A DNA stretch of 64,000 bases from Catelliglobosispora koreensis DSM 44566 (GTDB taxonomy: Bacteria > Actinomycetota > Actinomycetes > Mycobacteriales > Micromonosporaceae), in the NCBI RefSeq assembly GCF_000379685.1, contig NZ_KB903292.1, positions 186,001-250,000 on the forward strand, given 5' to 3'. Under the pieces are notes generated by a model that saw nothing but the letters and a program-made list of their open reading frames with translations, searched no databases and was not told the DNA's origin. A program made the position numbers and the translations under genes. Shown here piece after piece: positions 24,639 through 32,649 of the stretch. Each line of letters begins with the position of its first letter. Position 1 is the first letter of the stretch.

Positions 24639-25731
24639 CGGTCCACGCCTTGTCGCGGGCCTGCTCGGCGGCAGTCCCTCCATTTTGGAACATCAGATCC
24701 TTCTTCAGGTCATCGACGGTGACCACACATTGCGGGAGGGCCTCGACAAGCGCCTCATAATCGGACTCGGTTCCCTTGACGGGCATTGGGTACCCGATAT
24801 AGGTCATGTTCTTGACGACGTTCTCCGGGCGGAGCATGAAGTCGATGAACAAGGCGGCGGTGCCGGGGTGAGCGGCATTCATGGGGATGGCATAGCAGTC
24901 GGTGTTGACCGGCGAGCCTTCCTTAGGCTCCAGGAAGTCATACAGGCTCGCGTCTTCGGCTTCGTTGAGGATGGCGACCATATCCCCGCTCCACGCCTGG
25001 GTGAGGTGCGCGCTGCCGTTAAGCAGATTCCCCCAGTCGTCGCTGGAAAAGCCACGAAGGCTTGGCCGCAGGCCCTTGATCTCAGCCGAGATCTTCTGCA
25101 GATCGCCGGGCTCGGCCGTGTTGATGGGCAGGCCGAGTTTGAGGGCGATCATCCCGAGGACCTCGTCACGGTCATCGAGAAGGAACGTTGAGCCTTTCGC
25201 GGCCGGGTTCCACAGATCGGCCCAGGAACCGGACAGCTCACCGAGCTTGTCCTTGCGCCAGCCGATCCCGGTCTTGTACATCGTGAACGGGACACTGTGC
25301 GCCGATTTGGCGTCATACCAAGGATCGGCGAAGTAGGAATACCCGCTGTAGACGGCGTCGGCGTGACGCATCGCCTTGAGATCGAGCTTGCGCAGCTTGC
25401 CGCCGGCCACGAGCTTCTGGGTCCACTTGGCACTGGGAAAGATGATGTCGTAGGCGTTTCCGGAGTTCATCTTGGCGACCATCGACTCCATGGAATCGAA
25501 GTTCGACTGGATCACCTTGACTTTGTATTCCGCCTCGAACGCCGCGAACACTTCCGGGTCCACGTAATCGGCCCAGTTGAAATACACAAGGTCGCCGTCC
25601 ACCTTGGGGGTCACCGGTGGCGTGGTGTCCTCAGGGGTCGGCTGGCCGCCCGGAGTCGTGGGCGCGAAACTGCAGCCCGCGGTGGCCATCGCTAGGCCGA
25701 GCCCGAGGATCGAGCGCCTGGTCATAGACAT
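24622..25731 (-). CDS. Polyamine-type ABC transporter substrate-binding lipoprotein (PotD-like)
   Basis: This 369-residue extracellular binding protein is related to spermidine/putrescine PotD. A twin-arginine-like N-terminus (MTRRSILGLGLAMATAGC) ends in a lipobox cysteine at residue 20. Family-like segments include LVYFNWADYVDPEVFAAFEA near residue 48 and AYDIIFPS near 115. It is the first gene of the transporter block, with GGAG before ATG 25731. An 83-base gap to the TetR gene may hold a promoter or a processing site. No sequence-based call of the exact polyamine is possible. Confidence 0.88.
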   Translation of the reverse strand: MSMTRRSILGLGLAMATAGCSFAPTTPGGQPTPEDTTPPVTPKVDGDLVYFNWADYVDPEVFAAFEAEYKVKVIQSNFDSMESMVAKMNSGNAYDIIFPSAKWTQKLVAGGKLRKLDLKAMRHADAVYSGYSYFADPWYDAKSAHSVPFTMYKTGIGWRKDKLGELSGSWADLWNPAAKGSTFLLDDRDEVLGMIALKLGLPINTAEPGDLQKISAEIKGLRPSLRGFSSDDWGNLLNGSAHLTQAWSGDMVAILNEAEDASLYDFLEPKEGSPVNTDCYAIPMNAAHPGTAALFIDFMLRPENVVKNMTYIGYPMPVKGTESDYEALVEALPQCVVTVDDLKKDLMFQNGGTAAEQARDKAWTDAKAG

Positions 25732-25814
25732 GGTGAGCTCCTCGCTGAAGGGAATTCAGGGTGCGTTGAGCTACCCGGGCCTCGCGGCCTGGGGTTTTGT
25801 TCAGTGGGCGTTAT

Positions 25815-26429
25815 TTACTCTGGAAACTTCCGGGTGATCCCGAGGTCGGGACTAATCGCGGCCCACACGGCCGCTCTGGCGTCCGCGAGGGACAGTCTTG
25901 GGTCCTCTAGGAGAAGACGAATGCCGTAGCCATCGGTGAGGACTAGCAGCCGGTCAGCGACCTTCCCCACGTCGCACGCGGTGAACTCGCTGGCGCCGAT
26001 GCCTTTGTCGATCACGCCAGCGACCCACTCGTGCATCTGCTGGTAGAGGTCGATCGCCAGCAAGCGCGAGTCGCTGTCGCGGGTCGCCCGCAGCCACAGC
26101 TCCTGCCACAGCACGAAGTCGCGCCGCAGCTCGGCTGTCCTGGGCAGACACGCGTCGATGACGCGGGCGAGAATCCAGGTATTGGGATTCTTTCGGGGCG
26201 GCTTCGCCTCGTACTCCTCGGCTCCGGTGTTCTCGAACGAGAACTTCATCGCCTCAAGGAACAACTTTTCCCGGGTATCGAAGTGATAGTGGAGCAGCGC
26301 CGTCGATACTTCGGCACGCTCGGCCACGATGCGCATGCGCACGCCCTCAAAGCCGTACTCGGCTATGGCCTCGCAGGCGGCCATGATGATGCGCCGCCGG
26401 GTCTGCTCTTTGCGGTCGTCGGTAGTCAT
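25815..26429 (-). CDS. TetR-family regulator of the amine/Rieske locus
   Basis: This 204-residue TetR regulator has an N-terminal helix-turn-helix (about 10-58, including VSTALLHYHFDTREKLFLEAM) and a TetR_C-type ligand domain. It overlaps the Rieske gene stop by ATGA, so it is cotranscribed from the divergent promoter at 27.6 kb. Two near-palindromic ACTAATTAGT-type sites lie in that promoter region and are the obvious operators. It would thus repress itself and both arms until an amine or acyl-CoA ligand appears; the ligand is unknown. Confidence 0.87.
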   Translation of the reverse strand: MTTDDRKEQTRRRIIMAACEAIAEYGFEGVRMRIVAERAEVSTALLHYHFDTREKLFLEAMKFSFENTGAEEYEAKPPRKNPNTWILARVIDACLPRTAELRRDFVLWQELWLRATRDSDSRLLAIDLYQQMHEWVAGVIDKGIGASEFTACDVGKVADRLLVLTDGYGIRLLLEDPRLSLADARAAVWAAISPDLGITRKFPE

Positions 26430-27538
26430 TGCCCCACATCCTTACGGATGCGGTCAGCGAACCAGCCAACGGCCGCCTCTCGCCGTGACAGCGGGCCGGG
26501 ACTCCAGCCGGGGGTAGACATCCCCTGCTGGACGCGGGCCACGAGTTCGGCGTCTTCGTCGTTGGTGATCCAGCCAATCTTGATGTTGAGGTGCTGAGCC
26601 AGCTTGGTTCTGCGGCTGGCCCCGGGCTTGGTGTAGAAGGCTCCGGGCAACCCTGATTGGGCCACCCCTTGCGGAGTCACCGACCAGGCCAAGACGTGAT
26701 CTGGGTAGAGGTCGATAAGAGTGTTGGGATAGATGACGGCATAGCGCCAAACCCGGCTGTCGGCTTCGGACAGTCCCGGCATCGGCGAGGTCACCCACTG
26801 ATAGAGCCGTTCCAGCCGGTTGCCGGAGGGCTCGGGCCGCATGGGCGCTTCGAAGAACACGTAGGAATCGTGAATCTCGGCGCTGTAGCGCTGATAGTCG
26901 AGCAGCCGCATCAAGCCCGGATGCGCGACAGGGACGTGATAGCCCTCCAGGTAGTTGTCGACGACAACCTTCCAGTTGGCTTTCTGGGTTTCGCCTGCGG
27001 TGTGGTAGATCCGGTCTTTGCCGACCGGCACCAGATCGGGCCCGAGATAGCGTCCGGCTAACTCGGCTAGCCCTGGCACCTGCTCGTGCAGGGGCGTGGC
27101 GTGCTCGTCGAGATTGGCGAAAATGAAGCCAAGGAACGACTCGACGCGCACCGGATAGAGCCCAAGCTTGGGCTTGTCGAGGCACGGAATGAGCCGGCCT
27201 TCAGGCGCGCCAACGAGCGATCCGTCCAGCTTGTAAGTCCACCCGTGATAGGGGCAGCGGATCGCCTTGCCGTCGGGCTGAGCGTCGATCACCAAGCGGG
27301 AGCCGCGGTGACGGCACACGTTCAGATGACCTTTCAGCGAGCCGTCTTCAGCACGGACGACGAGCACTTCCCGCCCGGCGATGGGGGCGACGATTCGCGC
27401 CCCAGCGCGCGGCAGGTCAGACTCGTGCGCCACGAGCTGCCAGCTCCTGCTAAAGATCTCGGTTCGCTCGAGCTCAGCGATGGCCGGGTCGAGGTAGTAC
27501 TTCGCGGCTAGCGCTGACGCTGGCGCTGTCTCCAGCAT
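26426..27538 (-). CDS. Rieske non-heme iron oxygenase, alpha subunit
   Basis: This 370-residue oxygenase has an N-terminal Rieske 2Fe-2S domain (Cys75-x-His77 and Cys95-x2-His98, in CRHRG and CPYHGW). A catalytic domain carries the mononuclear iron ligands His201 and His206 in DNYLEGYHVPVAH. Relatives hydroxylate or demethylate aromatic and quaternary ammonium compounds such as choline, carnitine, betaines or stachydrine. The neighbours fit an amine substrate: polyamine-type transport, amine oxidase and aldehyde dehydrogenase. No classical reductase gene is adjacent. The divergent NuoF-like protein and ferredoxin could supply electrons. GGAGGAG before the ATG is strong. Confidence 0.87.
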   Translation of the reverse strand: MLETAPASALAAKYYLDPAIAELERTEIFSRSWQLVAHESDLPRAGARIVAPIAGREVLVVRAEDGSLKGHLNVCRHRGSRLVIDAQPDGKAIRCPYHGWTYKLDGSLVGAPEGRLIPCLDKPKLGLYPVRVESFLGFIFANLDEHATPLHEQVPGLAELAGRYLGPDLVPVGKDRIYHTAGETQKANWKVVVDNYLEGYHVPVAHPGLMRLLDYQRYSAEIHDSYVFFEAPMRPEPSGNRLERLYQWVTSPMPGLSEADSRVWRYAVIYPNTLIDLYPDHVLAWSVTPQGVAQSGLPGAFYTKPGASRRTKLAQHLNIKIGWITNDEDAELVARVQQGMSTPGWSPGPLSRREAAVGWFADRIRKDVGQ

Positions 27539-27560
27539 TCGCTCCTCCGTCCGGCGTGGC

Positions 27561-27578
27561 TGACTAATTGGTTAGTGA
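27561..27578. promoter_or_regulatory. TetR-type operator, Rieske side
   Basis: TGACTAATTGGTTAGTGA is a near-perfect palindrome centred on ACTAATT/GGTTAGT. It lies just downstream of a possible minus-strand promoter: TTGACA is at 27606-27601 on the minus strand, and a weak CATCCT follows 17 bases later. A regulator bound here would block the Rieske-TetR transcript. The same motif recurs at 27618. Confidence 0.7.
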
Positions 27579-27617
27579 GGATGCTCGTGTGTTCGGAACA
27601 TGTCAAGACTTGTTCGC

Positions 27618-27635
27618 TGACTAATTAGTTAGTTA
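27618..27635. promoter_or_regulatory. TetR-type operator overlapping a leaderless promoter
   Basis: TGACTAATTAGTTAGTTA contains the perfect palindrome ACTAATTAGT and extends into GACTAA/TTAGTC (27619-27638). It covers the spacer and the start of the -10 (TAGTCT, 27634-27639) of a plus-strand promoter with TTGTTC at 27610-27615. It is 57 bases centre to centre from the first operator, so one regulator could control both divergent arms. Confidence 0.72.
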
Positions 27636-27646
27636 GTCTACCCCCT

Positions 27647-27973
27647 GTGTCGCGATCCCTCGTCTGGCTCGGGCTCACGCCCGAACCTGAGCGTGAGCTG
27701 CCCGCCGCCGTGGCGGTGCTGCGCGGCGGCAGCGAGACGGCCGAACGCCAGCGCATCAGCAAGCTCCTGCTGCACGGCACGCAACGGCAATGGCTGCGCT
27801 ACCTCGATGAGGTCGCGGAGCTGGCGCTGGCGGCACAGCCGGGCACGCAGGCGGCAAAGCACGTCAAAGCGATCGTGCTGGAGCACCACCGGATGCTCAT
27901 CGGCCTGCGTGGGAACGCTTATGTAGCAACAGAAAACATGCGAGAACGGCTAGGAGGCGGTGATGAAAACTGA
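27647..27973 (+). CDS. Small conserved-looking protein of unknown function
   Basis: This 108-residue protein is rich in Ala, Leu and Arg, appears helical and has no signal peptide, membrane span or cysteine pair. I do not recognise the family. The GTG start lies 7 bases after a TAGTCT -10 with no ribosome-binding site, so it is probably translated from a leaderless mRNA. It overlaps the NuoF-like gene start and shares the TetR-controlled promoter. It is therefore probably an accessory of the same pathway. The coding frame is supported mainly by position and by its overlap with the next gene. Confidence 0.6.
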   Translation: MSRSLVWLGLTPEPERELPAAVAVLRGGSETAERQRISKLLLHGTQRQWLRYLDEVAELALAAQPGTQAAKHVKAIVLEHHRMLIGLRGNAYVATENMRERLGGGDEN

Positions 27974-29195
27974 AGTCCTCGGCGGCGGGCGCCTGCTCGG
28001 CGCGACTCCGCAGGTGCCCGAAGGGCTCGATGCCTACCTGGCCACCGGCGGATTCAGCACCGGCCCGAGCCCGGACCGGTTGCTGCAATGGGTCGAGGCG
28101 ATCCGGCTTACCGGCCGCGGGGGAGCCAACTTCCCGCTCGCCGCGAAGCTGCGTGCGGTCCGGGACCGGCCGGGTGCCAAAGTCGTCGTCGCCAACGGCG
28201 CCGAGGGTGAGCCTGGATCGATAAAAGACCGCCATCTCATGCGGTTCAGGCCATTCCTCGTGCTCGATGGGCTGTGCCGGGCCGCCGCGATCGTCAACGC
28301 TGGATCGGGTTACGTCTACGTGACTGACCCGATCGCGGCACAACAGCTAAGGCAGGCGTTGCGGGACTGGTGGCTGCCGATCTCGGTGGGCATCGTGGAA
28401 GGGCCAGCGACCTATGTCGCGGGCGAGGAGAGCGCTGTCGTGCGTTTCCTCAACGGCGGGCCCGCTTTGCCGACCGCGAAACCGCCGCGTCCGTTTGAGC
28501 GCGGGGTCGCCGATGAGCCGACGCTAGTGTCCAATGTGGAAACCCTGGCCCATCTGGCACTCATCGCCGCTGGCCGGCCTGCCGCCGGGCACATGCTCAT
28601 CACCGTTTCTGGTGGGGGTACTAAACCGAGCCTGCGCGAGGTCGCCATCGGCTCGACGCTGCGGTCGGTCCTCGGCGGTGGCCTGCGAATCACCGGTGCC
28701 CTGGCCGGAGGCATGTTCGGCGGTCTCGTCGGATCAGAGGTGCTCGACCTGCCGCTTGATCAGGCGACGTTTCGGGCCGCGGGCAGTGGACTGGGCTCCG
28801 GTGCGATCCACGTTTTCAACCAGCTGAGCTGTCCCGTGTCCGTGGCCGCGGACGCGTTGTCGTTCCTGGCCGCCGAAAGCTCACGTCAGTGCGGCGTGTG
28901 CGTGTCCGGCACCCGCTCGCTGGCCGAAACGCTAGCCGCCATCGCGCAAGGGCACGGGTCCACCGCCGACATCGAGCGTCTGACCCGCTGGTCGGAAACG
29001 CTCGTAGGCCGCGGCGCGTGTGGCCTGCTCGACGCGGCTGCCCGCATCACCGCGTCGCTGCTACGCCTGCGCCCGGCCTTTCCGCACTACTGCGCCCAGT
29101 GTCTGAGCGCACCTCCCAGCCTGGGCGCCCGGCTCACCGTGGCGCTGCCCGAGCTGGGAACCCCGATCCGCCGCACCGAAGGAGCTCTGTCATGA
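27960..29195 (+). CDS. NuoF-like SLBB/iron-sulfur oxidoreductase
   Basis: This 411-residue flavoprotein is related to the NADH-binding subunit of complex I. Visible motifs are GRGGANFP (52-59, FMN/NADH site), ANGAEGEPGSIKDR (78-91), AGEESAVVRFLNGG (154-167) and SNVETLAHLA (191-200). The C-terminal iron-sulfur segment reads ESSRQCGVC: the first Cys of the usual ESCxxCxxC is Ser, leaving Cys311, Cys314 and Cys354 as candidate ligands. Its neighbour is a small ferredoxin. It may pass electrons from NADH to that ferredoxin for the Rieske oxygenase, or take electrons from acyl-CoA dehydrogenation. RBS AGGAGG precedes tandem ATG-like starts. Confidence 0.82.
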   Translation: MMKTEVLGGGRLLGATPQVPEGLDAYLATGGFSTGPSPDRLLQWVEAIRLTGRGGANFPLAAKLRAVRDRPGAKVVVANGAEGEPGSIKDRHLMRFRPFLVLDGLCRAAAIVNAGSGYVYVTDPIAAQQLRQALRDWWLPISVGIVEGPATYVAGEESAVVRFLNGGPALPTAKPPRPFERGVADEPTLVSNVETLAHLALIAAGRPAAGHMLITVSGGGTKPSLREVAIGSTLRSVLGGGLRITGALAGGMFGGLVGSEVLDLPLDQATFRAAGSGLGSGAIHVFNQLSCPVSVAADALSFLAAESSRQCGVCVSGTRSLAETLAAIAQGHGSTADIERLTRWSETLVGRGACGLLDAAARITASLLRLRPAFPHYCAQCLSAPPSLGARLTVALPELGTPIRRTEGALS

Positions 29196-29383
29196 AACTG
29201 CGGGTTGACCCGACGGCCTGCCAGGCCTACGGGCTGTGCCACGAACAAGCACCCGGCCTCATCGACCTCGACGAGTGGGGCTACGCCCAAGTCAAAACCG
29301 CCGACGTTACCGCGTCCACAGTGGACGCGGCCCGCGCCGCCGTCGAGGCCTGTCCCAACGCCGCGTTGAAGCTGGCGTCATGA
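29192..29383 (+). CDS. Small 3Fe-4S-type ferredoxin
   Basis: This 63-residue soluble ferredoxin has Cys10-x5-Cys16 and a distal Cys54-Pro. That is the three-cysteine pattern of actinomycete single 3Fe-4S ferredoxins that feed cytochromes P450 and other oxygenases. It overlaps the NuoF-like stop and the next start by ATGA on both sides, so it is tightly coupled. It is the natural carrier between the NuoF-like flavoprotein and the divergent Rieske oxygenase. Confidence 0.85.
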   Translation: MKLRVDPTACQAYGLCHEQAPGLIDLDEWGYAQVKTADVTASTVDAARAAVEACPNAALKLAS

Positions 29384-31485
29384 GCGAGCGCGACCAAGCC
29401 GCCCGGGTGCAAGCGACGGTGCAGGAACGCAACCACCACGGGCCGGCGACGGTTGTGGCGGGAAACGATGGGCGGCGGGACCTTAGTGCACTGTTCGATC
29501 CGCGTTCGGTAGCGATCGTTGGGGCGAGTGACGATCCGGCGAAGTGGGGTAATGCCGTTGCCACGCAAGCACTTCGAGCGTCTCGGCGGCCTGTGCATTT
29601 GGTCAACCGGCGGGGCGGGACGATCCTGGGACAGACCGCGGCGACCTGTGTCACGGAGATCGGTGAGCCGGTGGATCTGGTCGTCATCACCGTTCCGGCG
29701 GCGACATTTGAGTCCGCTGTAGACGACGCGCTGACCGCTGGGGCCAAAGCCATCGTCGGCATCACCGCTGGTTTCGCGGAGACGGGAGACGACGGGGCGG
29801 TCCGTCAGGCGGCGATCGTCAAGCGGGTACGAGACGCCGGAGCCGTGCTCGTCGGACCCAACTGCTTAGGGCTCGTGGACAACACGACCGAGGTTTACCT
29901 GTCCTCGGATCAGTTCAGTCCCGGCGGTGTCGCGCTGCTGTCGCAAAGCGGCAACCTCGCCCTGGAGTTTGAGCTTCGGCTGCGCAAACATGGCCTGGGC
30001 TTCTCCCGGTTCGTGTCGTTCGGCAATCAGGCCGACGTCACCCTCGTGGACCTCGTCGCGGACTGTGCGGCGCATCCGCTCACGACAGCGATCGCCGTTT
30101 ACGCCGAGGACTTCGGCAACGGACGCGAGTTCGCCTCTGTCTGCGCGGCGTCAGCCAAACCCGTGCTGCTGTTGACAGCGGGAGCCGGGGAAGCATCCGC
30201 GCGAGGAGCCAAGTCGCACACGGGAGCGCTGACCACGTCAGCTGATGTGGTCGCGGCGGCGGCACGCGACGCCGGTGTCCACTTGGTACAAACGCCTCGT
30301 GAGCTGGCCGCCAAACTGGCCGCGCTCTCGGCGCCACGGCGCAGTGCAGGTCGCCGGACGGTGGTGCTCACCGACGGAGGCGGGCACGGGTCGATCGCGG
30401 CCGATGTCGCCGAGCGAGCCGGGCTGGAGGTTCCGCTCACGGGACCGGATCTTCAGCACGACTTGCGCGGATTGCTTTGGGGCCCTTCGGCTGTAGGCAA
30501 CCCTGTCGACCTCGCGGGCATGGGCGAGCAGGACCCGATGTCCTATGCCCACACGGTCGGTGCCCTGCTGACCGCTCCCGAGGTTGACGCTGTCTTGATG
30601 ACGGGCTTCTTCGGCGGATACTCCGGATCGTCCTACAGCGGCGGCTCCCTGGGCGACGGCGAGCTAGCCGCTGCAAAAGAGATGGCCCGCCTGATTACGG
30701 CCAGCCCCAAACCCGTTGCGGTGCAGTCGATGTACCCAGACTCACCGTCCTGCAAGACGCTCACCGAGGCTGGGGTGCCGGTCTTCGAGGCGATCGAAGA
30801 TGCCGCCGCCGCTCTGCGCTGCGTCACCGGAATCACCAACCCGGCCGGGATCGCACCGTTGCCGGAGCAAGCCGAGCCGGTCACGGACAAGGACTATTAC
30901 GCGTGCCGTGAGTTGCTGAAGGGGCTCGCCTTTCCACCCGCAATACGCGTGTCCACGGTGGATAGAGAACCTGACTTCGCCGGGCCCTATGTGCTGAAGG
31001 CGCTCAACCTGCTGCACAAGTCCGACGCCGGGGGAGTGGCGCTCAACCTCGCCACCTTCGCCGACTTGAAGTCCACGTTCGACGCCATGGACGAGCGGCT
31101 GAGCGCGGGCACCTATTCCGTGGAGCAGATGGCCGATCTGAGCCAGGGCATCGAACTCATCGTGGGCGTGCGCTGGGACGAACGCTTCGGTCCGGTCGCG
31201 ATGATCGGCCTCGGTGGCGTGCACACGGAGGTGCTGCGTGATGTGGTCTTCGCACTAGCCCCGGTGACCGCGGCGCATGCCATCACGTTGCTGCGGAGCC
31301 TGAAGACCGCCCGGCTGCTCGACGGATTCCGTGGCAGCCCAGCCGTGGATGTCGCCGCCGCGGCGAAGGCGATCGAGACCATCACCACGGTCTCGGCCAG
31401 CCACCCAGAGCTCGCTGAGCTCGAAGTCAACCCTTTGCTCGTCAGCGCTCACGGCGCTGTCGCGCTTGATGCCCGAGCCGTTTGA
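29380..31485 (+). CDS. ADP-forming acyl-CoA synthetase family protein
   Basis: This 701-residue fused acetate-CoA ligase (ADP-forming)-like enzyme has an N-terminal CoA-binding domain (LFDPRSVAIVGASDDPAKWG), a succinyl-CoA-synthetase-like middle and a C-terminal ATP-grasp part. It interconverts an acyl-CoA and acid with ATP. In this cluster it probably activates a carboxylated breakdown product for the two dehydrogenases that follow. The frame is open from 29236, but the coupled ATG 29380, overlapping the ferredoxin stop, is the start. Substrate specificity is unknown. Confidence 0.85.
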   Translation: MSERDQAARVQATVQERNHHGPATVVAGNDGRRDLSALFDPRSVAIVGASDDPAKWGNAVATQALRASRRPVHLVNRRGGTILGQTAATCVTEIGEPVDLVVITVPAATFESAVDDALTAGAKAIVGITAGFAETGDDGAVRQAAIVKRVRDAGAVLVGPNCLGLVDNTTEVYLSSDQFSPGGVALLSQSGNLALEFELRLRKHGLGFSRFVSFGNQADVTLVDLVADCAAHPLTTAIAVYAEDFGNGREFASVCAASAKPVLLLTAGAGEASARGAKSHTGALTTSADVVAAAARDAGVHLVQTPRELAAKLAALSAPRRSAGRRTVVLTDGGGHGSIAADVAERAGLEVPLTGPDLQHDLRGLLWGPSAVGNPVDLAGMGEQDPMSYAHTVGALLTAPEVDAVLMTGFFGGYSGSSYSGGSLGDGELAAAKEMARLITASPKPVAVQSMYPDSPSCKTLTEAGVPVFEAIEDAAAALRCVTGITNPAGIAPLPEQAEPVTDKDYYACRELLKGLAFPPAIRVSTVDREPDFAGPYVLKALNLLHKSDAGGVALNLATFADLKSTFDAMDERLSAGTYSVEQMADLSQGIELIVGVRWDERFGPVAMIGLGGVHTEVLRDVVFALAPVTAAHAITLLRSLKTARLLDGFRGSPAVDVAAAAKAIETITTVSASHPELAELEVNPLLVSAHGAVALDARAV

Positions 31486-31497
31486 GGAGCGTCCCCT

Positions 31498-32649
31498 ATG
31501 GATTTCAGCTATACCCCCGCGCAGGCCGAGCTGCGCGCACGTGCGGCCAGTTATGCCCGGCTGCTCATGGAATACGAACTCGAATCAGAAACCGCGGGCG
31601 GCCCGCTGACCGCGGAAACGGTTCGCACGCTGACGCAGGCGGCCATGGATGCCGGCGTCTACGCCATCAATATGCCGCGTGAGTGGGGCGGTGCCGGGCT
31701 TTCCTTGCTAGAACAGGTGATTGTCGAGGAAGAATTCGGCAAAGTCACGAACTGCTTGTGGGACATCCCTTGGCGTCCAGCCAACGTGCTCGCGCTAGCG
31801 AGTGAAGCACAGCGCGAGATGTACTTGTACCCGATTCTGCGGGGTGAGAAGTTCGACGCTTTCGCCGTCACCGAGCCCGGTGCCGGATCAGACCCGTCCT
31901 CGGGCACAGCCAGCGCCACCAGAGTGGACGGTGGCTGGCTCATCAACGGCGAGAAGTGGTTCGTCACGTGTGGCGATGTCGCGGACTTCCTTGTGGTGCA
32001 AGCGGACGGGACGTTGTTCTTCGTGGACAAGGCGGCGCCCGGTGTCGTCATGAGCCGGCAGCCGCACTTCATGCATACCGCCGTTAACGGGCATCCCGAG
32101 TTCACGTTCACTGACGTCTTCGTGGCCGACGAGGACGTGCTTGGTGAGGTGGGCCAAGGCTACGAACTCACCAAGCAGTGGTTCACCGACGAACGCCTGA
32201 TGATCGCCGCGCGAACCGTCGGCATGGCGGAACGAGCACTGGAGCTGGCCCGAGACTGGGCGGTTTCGCGGCAGCAGTTCGGCCAGCCGATCGCCAGTTT
32301 TCAGCTGATCCAAGGAATGCTGGCCGACTGCGCGGTCGATATCGCGGTCAACCGGGCCTACACCCATCAGGTCGCGTGGGAGGCCGACCACGGGCTCGAC
32401 CCGAAAACCATGCATGCCAAGGCTTCCATCGCGAAACTGTCCGCCAGTGAAGGGGCTAGCCGGGTCATCGACCGGTGCGTGCAGATTTTCGGGGGACGCG
32501 GCTATGACCGGTCCTACCCCGTCGAGCGCATGTATCGCGAGGTCCGCGTCGACCGCATCTGGGAAGGCACGTCGGAAATTCAGCGCATCATCATCGCCAA
32601 CGAGCTCATCAAGCGGGGCACGGCGGCACTGCAACTCAAAGGAGCCTAA
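31498..32649 (+). CDS. Acyl-CoA dehydrogenase, first of tandem pair
   Basis: This FAD-dependent acyl-CoA dehydrogenase has 383 residues, the normal length. It has AVTEPGAGSD in the middle domain and the C-terminal IWEGTSEIQRIIIANELIKRG, which includes the loop carrying the usual catalytic glutamate. It is very similar to the gene that follows, and long segments such as GQPIASFQLIQGMLAD are identical. It begins 12 bases after the synthetase stop. The pair should introduce a double bond into the acyl-CoA, with electrons going to an ETF or possibly to the local iron-sulfur proteins. Confidence 0.88.
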   Translation: MDFSYTPAQAELRARAASYARLLMEYELESETAGGPLTAETVRTLTQAAMDAGVYAINMPREWGGAGLSLLEQVIVEEEFGKVTNCLWDIPWRPANVLALASEAQREMYLYPILRGEKFDAFAVTEPGAGSDPSSGTASATRVDGGWLINGEKWFVTCGDVADFLVVQADGTLFFVDKAAPGVVMSRQPHFMHTAVNGHPEFTFTDVFVADEDVLGEVGQGYELTKQWFTDERLMIAARTVGMAERALELARDWAVSRQQFGQPIASFQLIQGMLADCAVDIAVNRAYTHQVAWEADHGLDPKTMHAKASIAKLSASEGASRVIDRCVQIFGGRGYDRSYPVERMYREVRVDRIWEGTSEIQRIIIANELIKRGTAALQLKGA

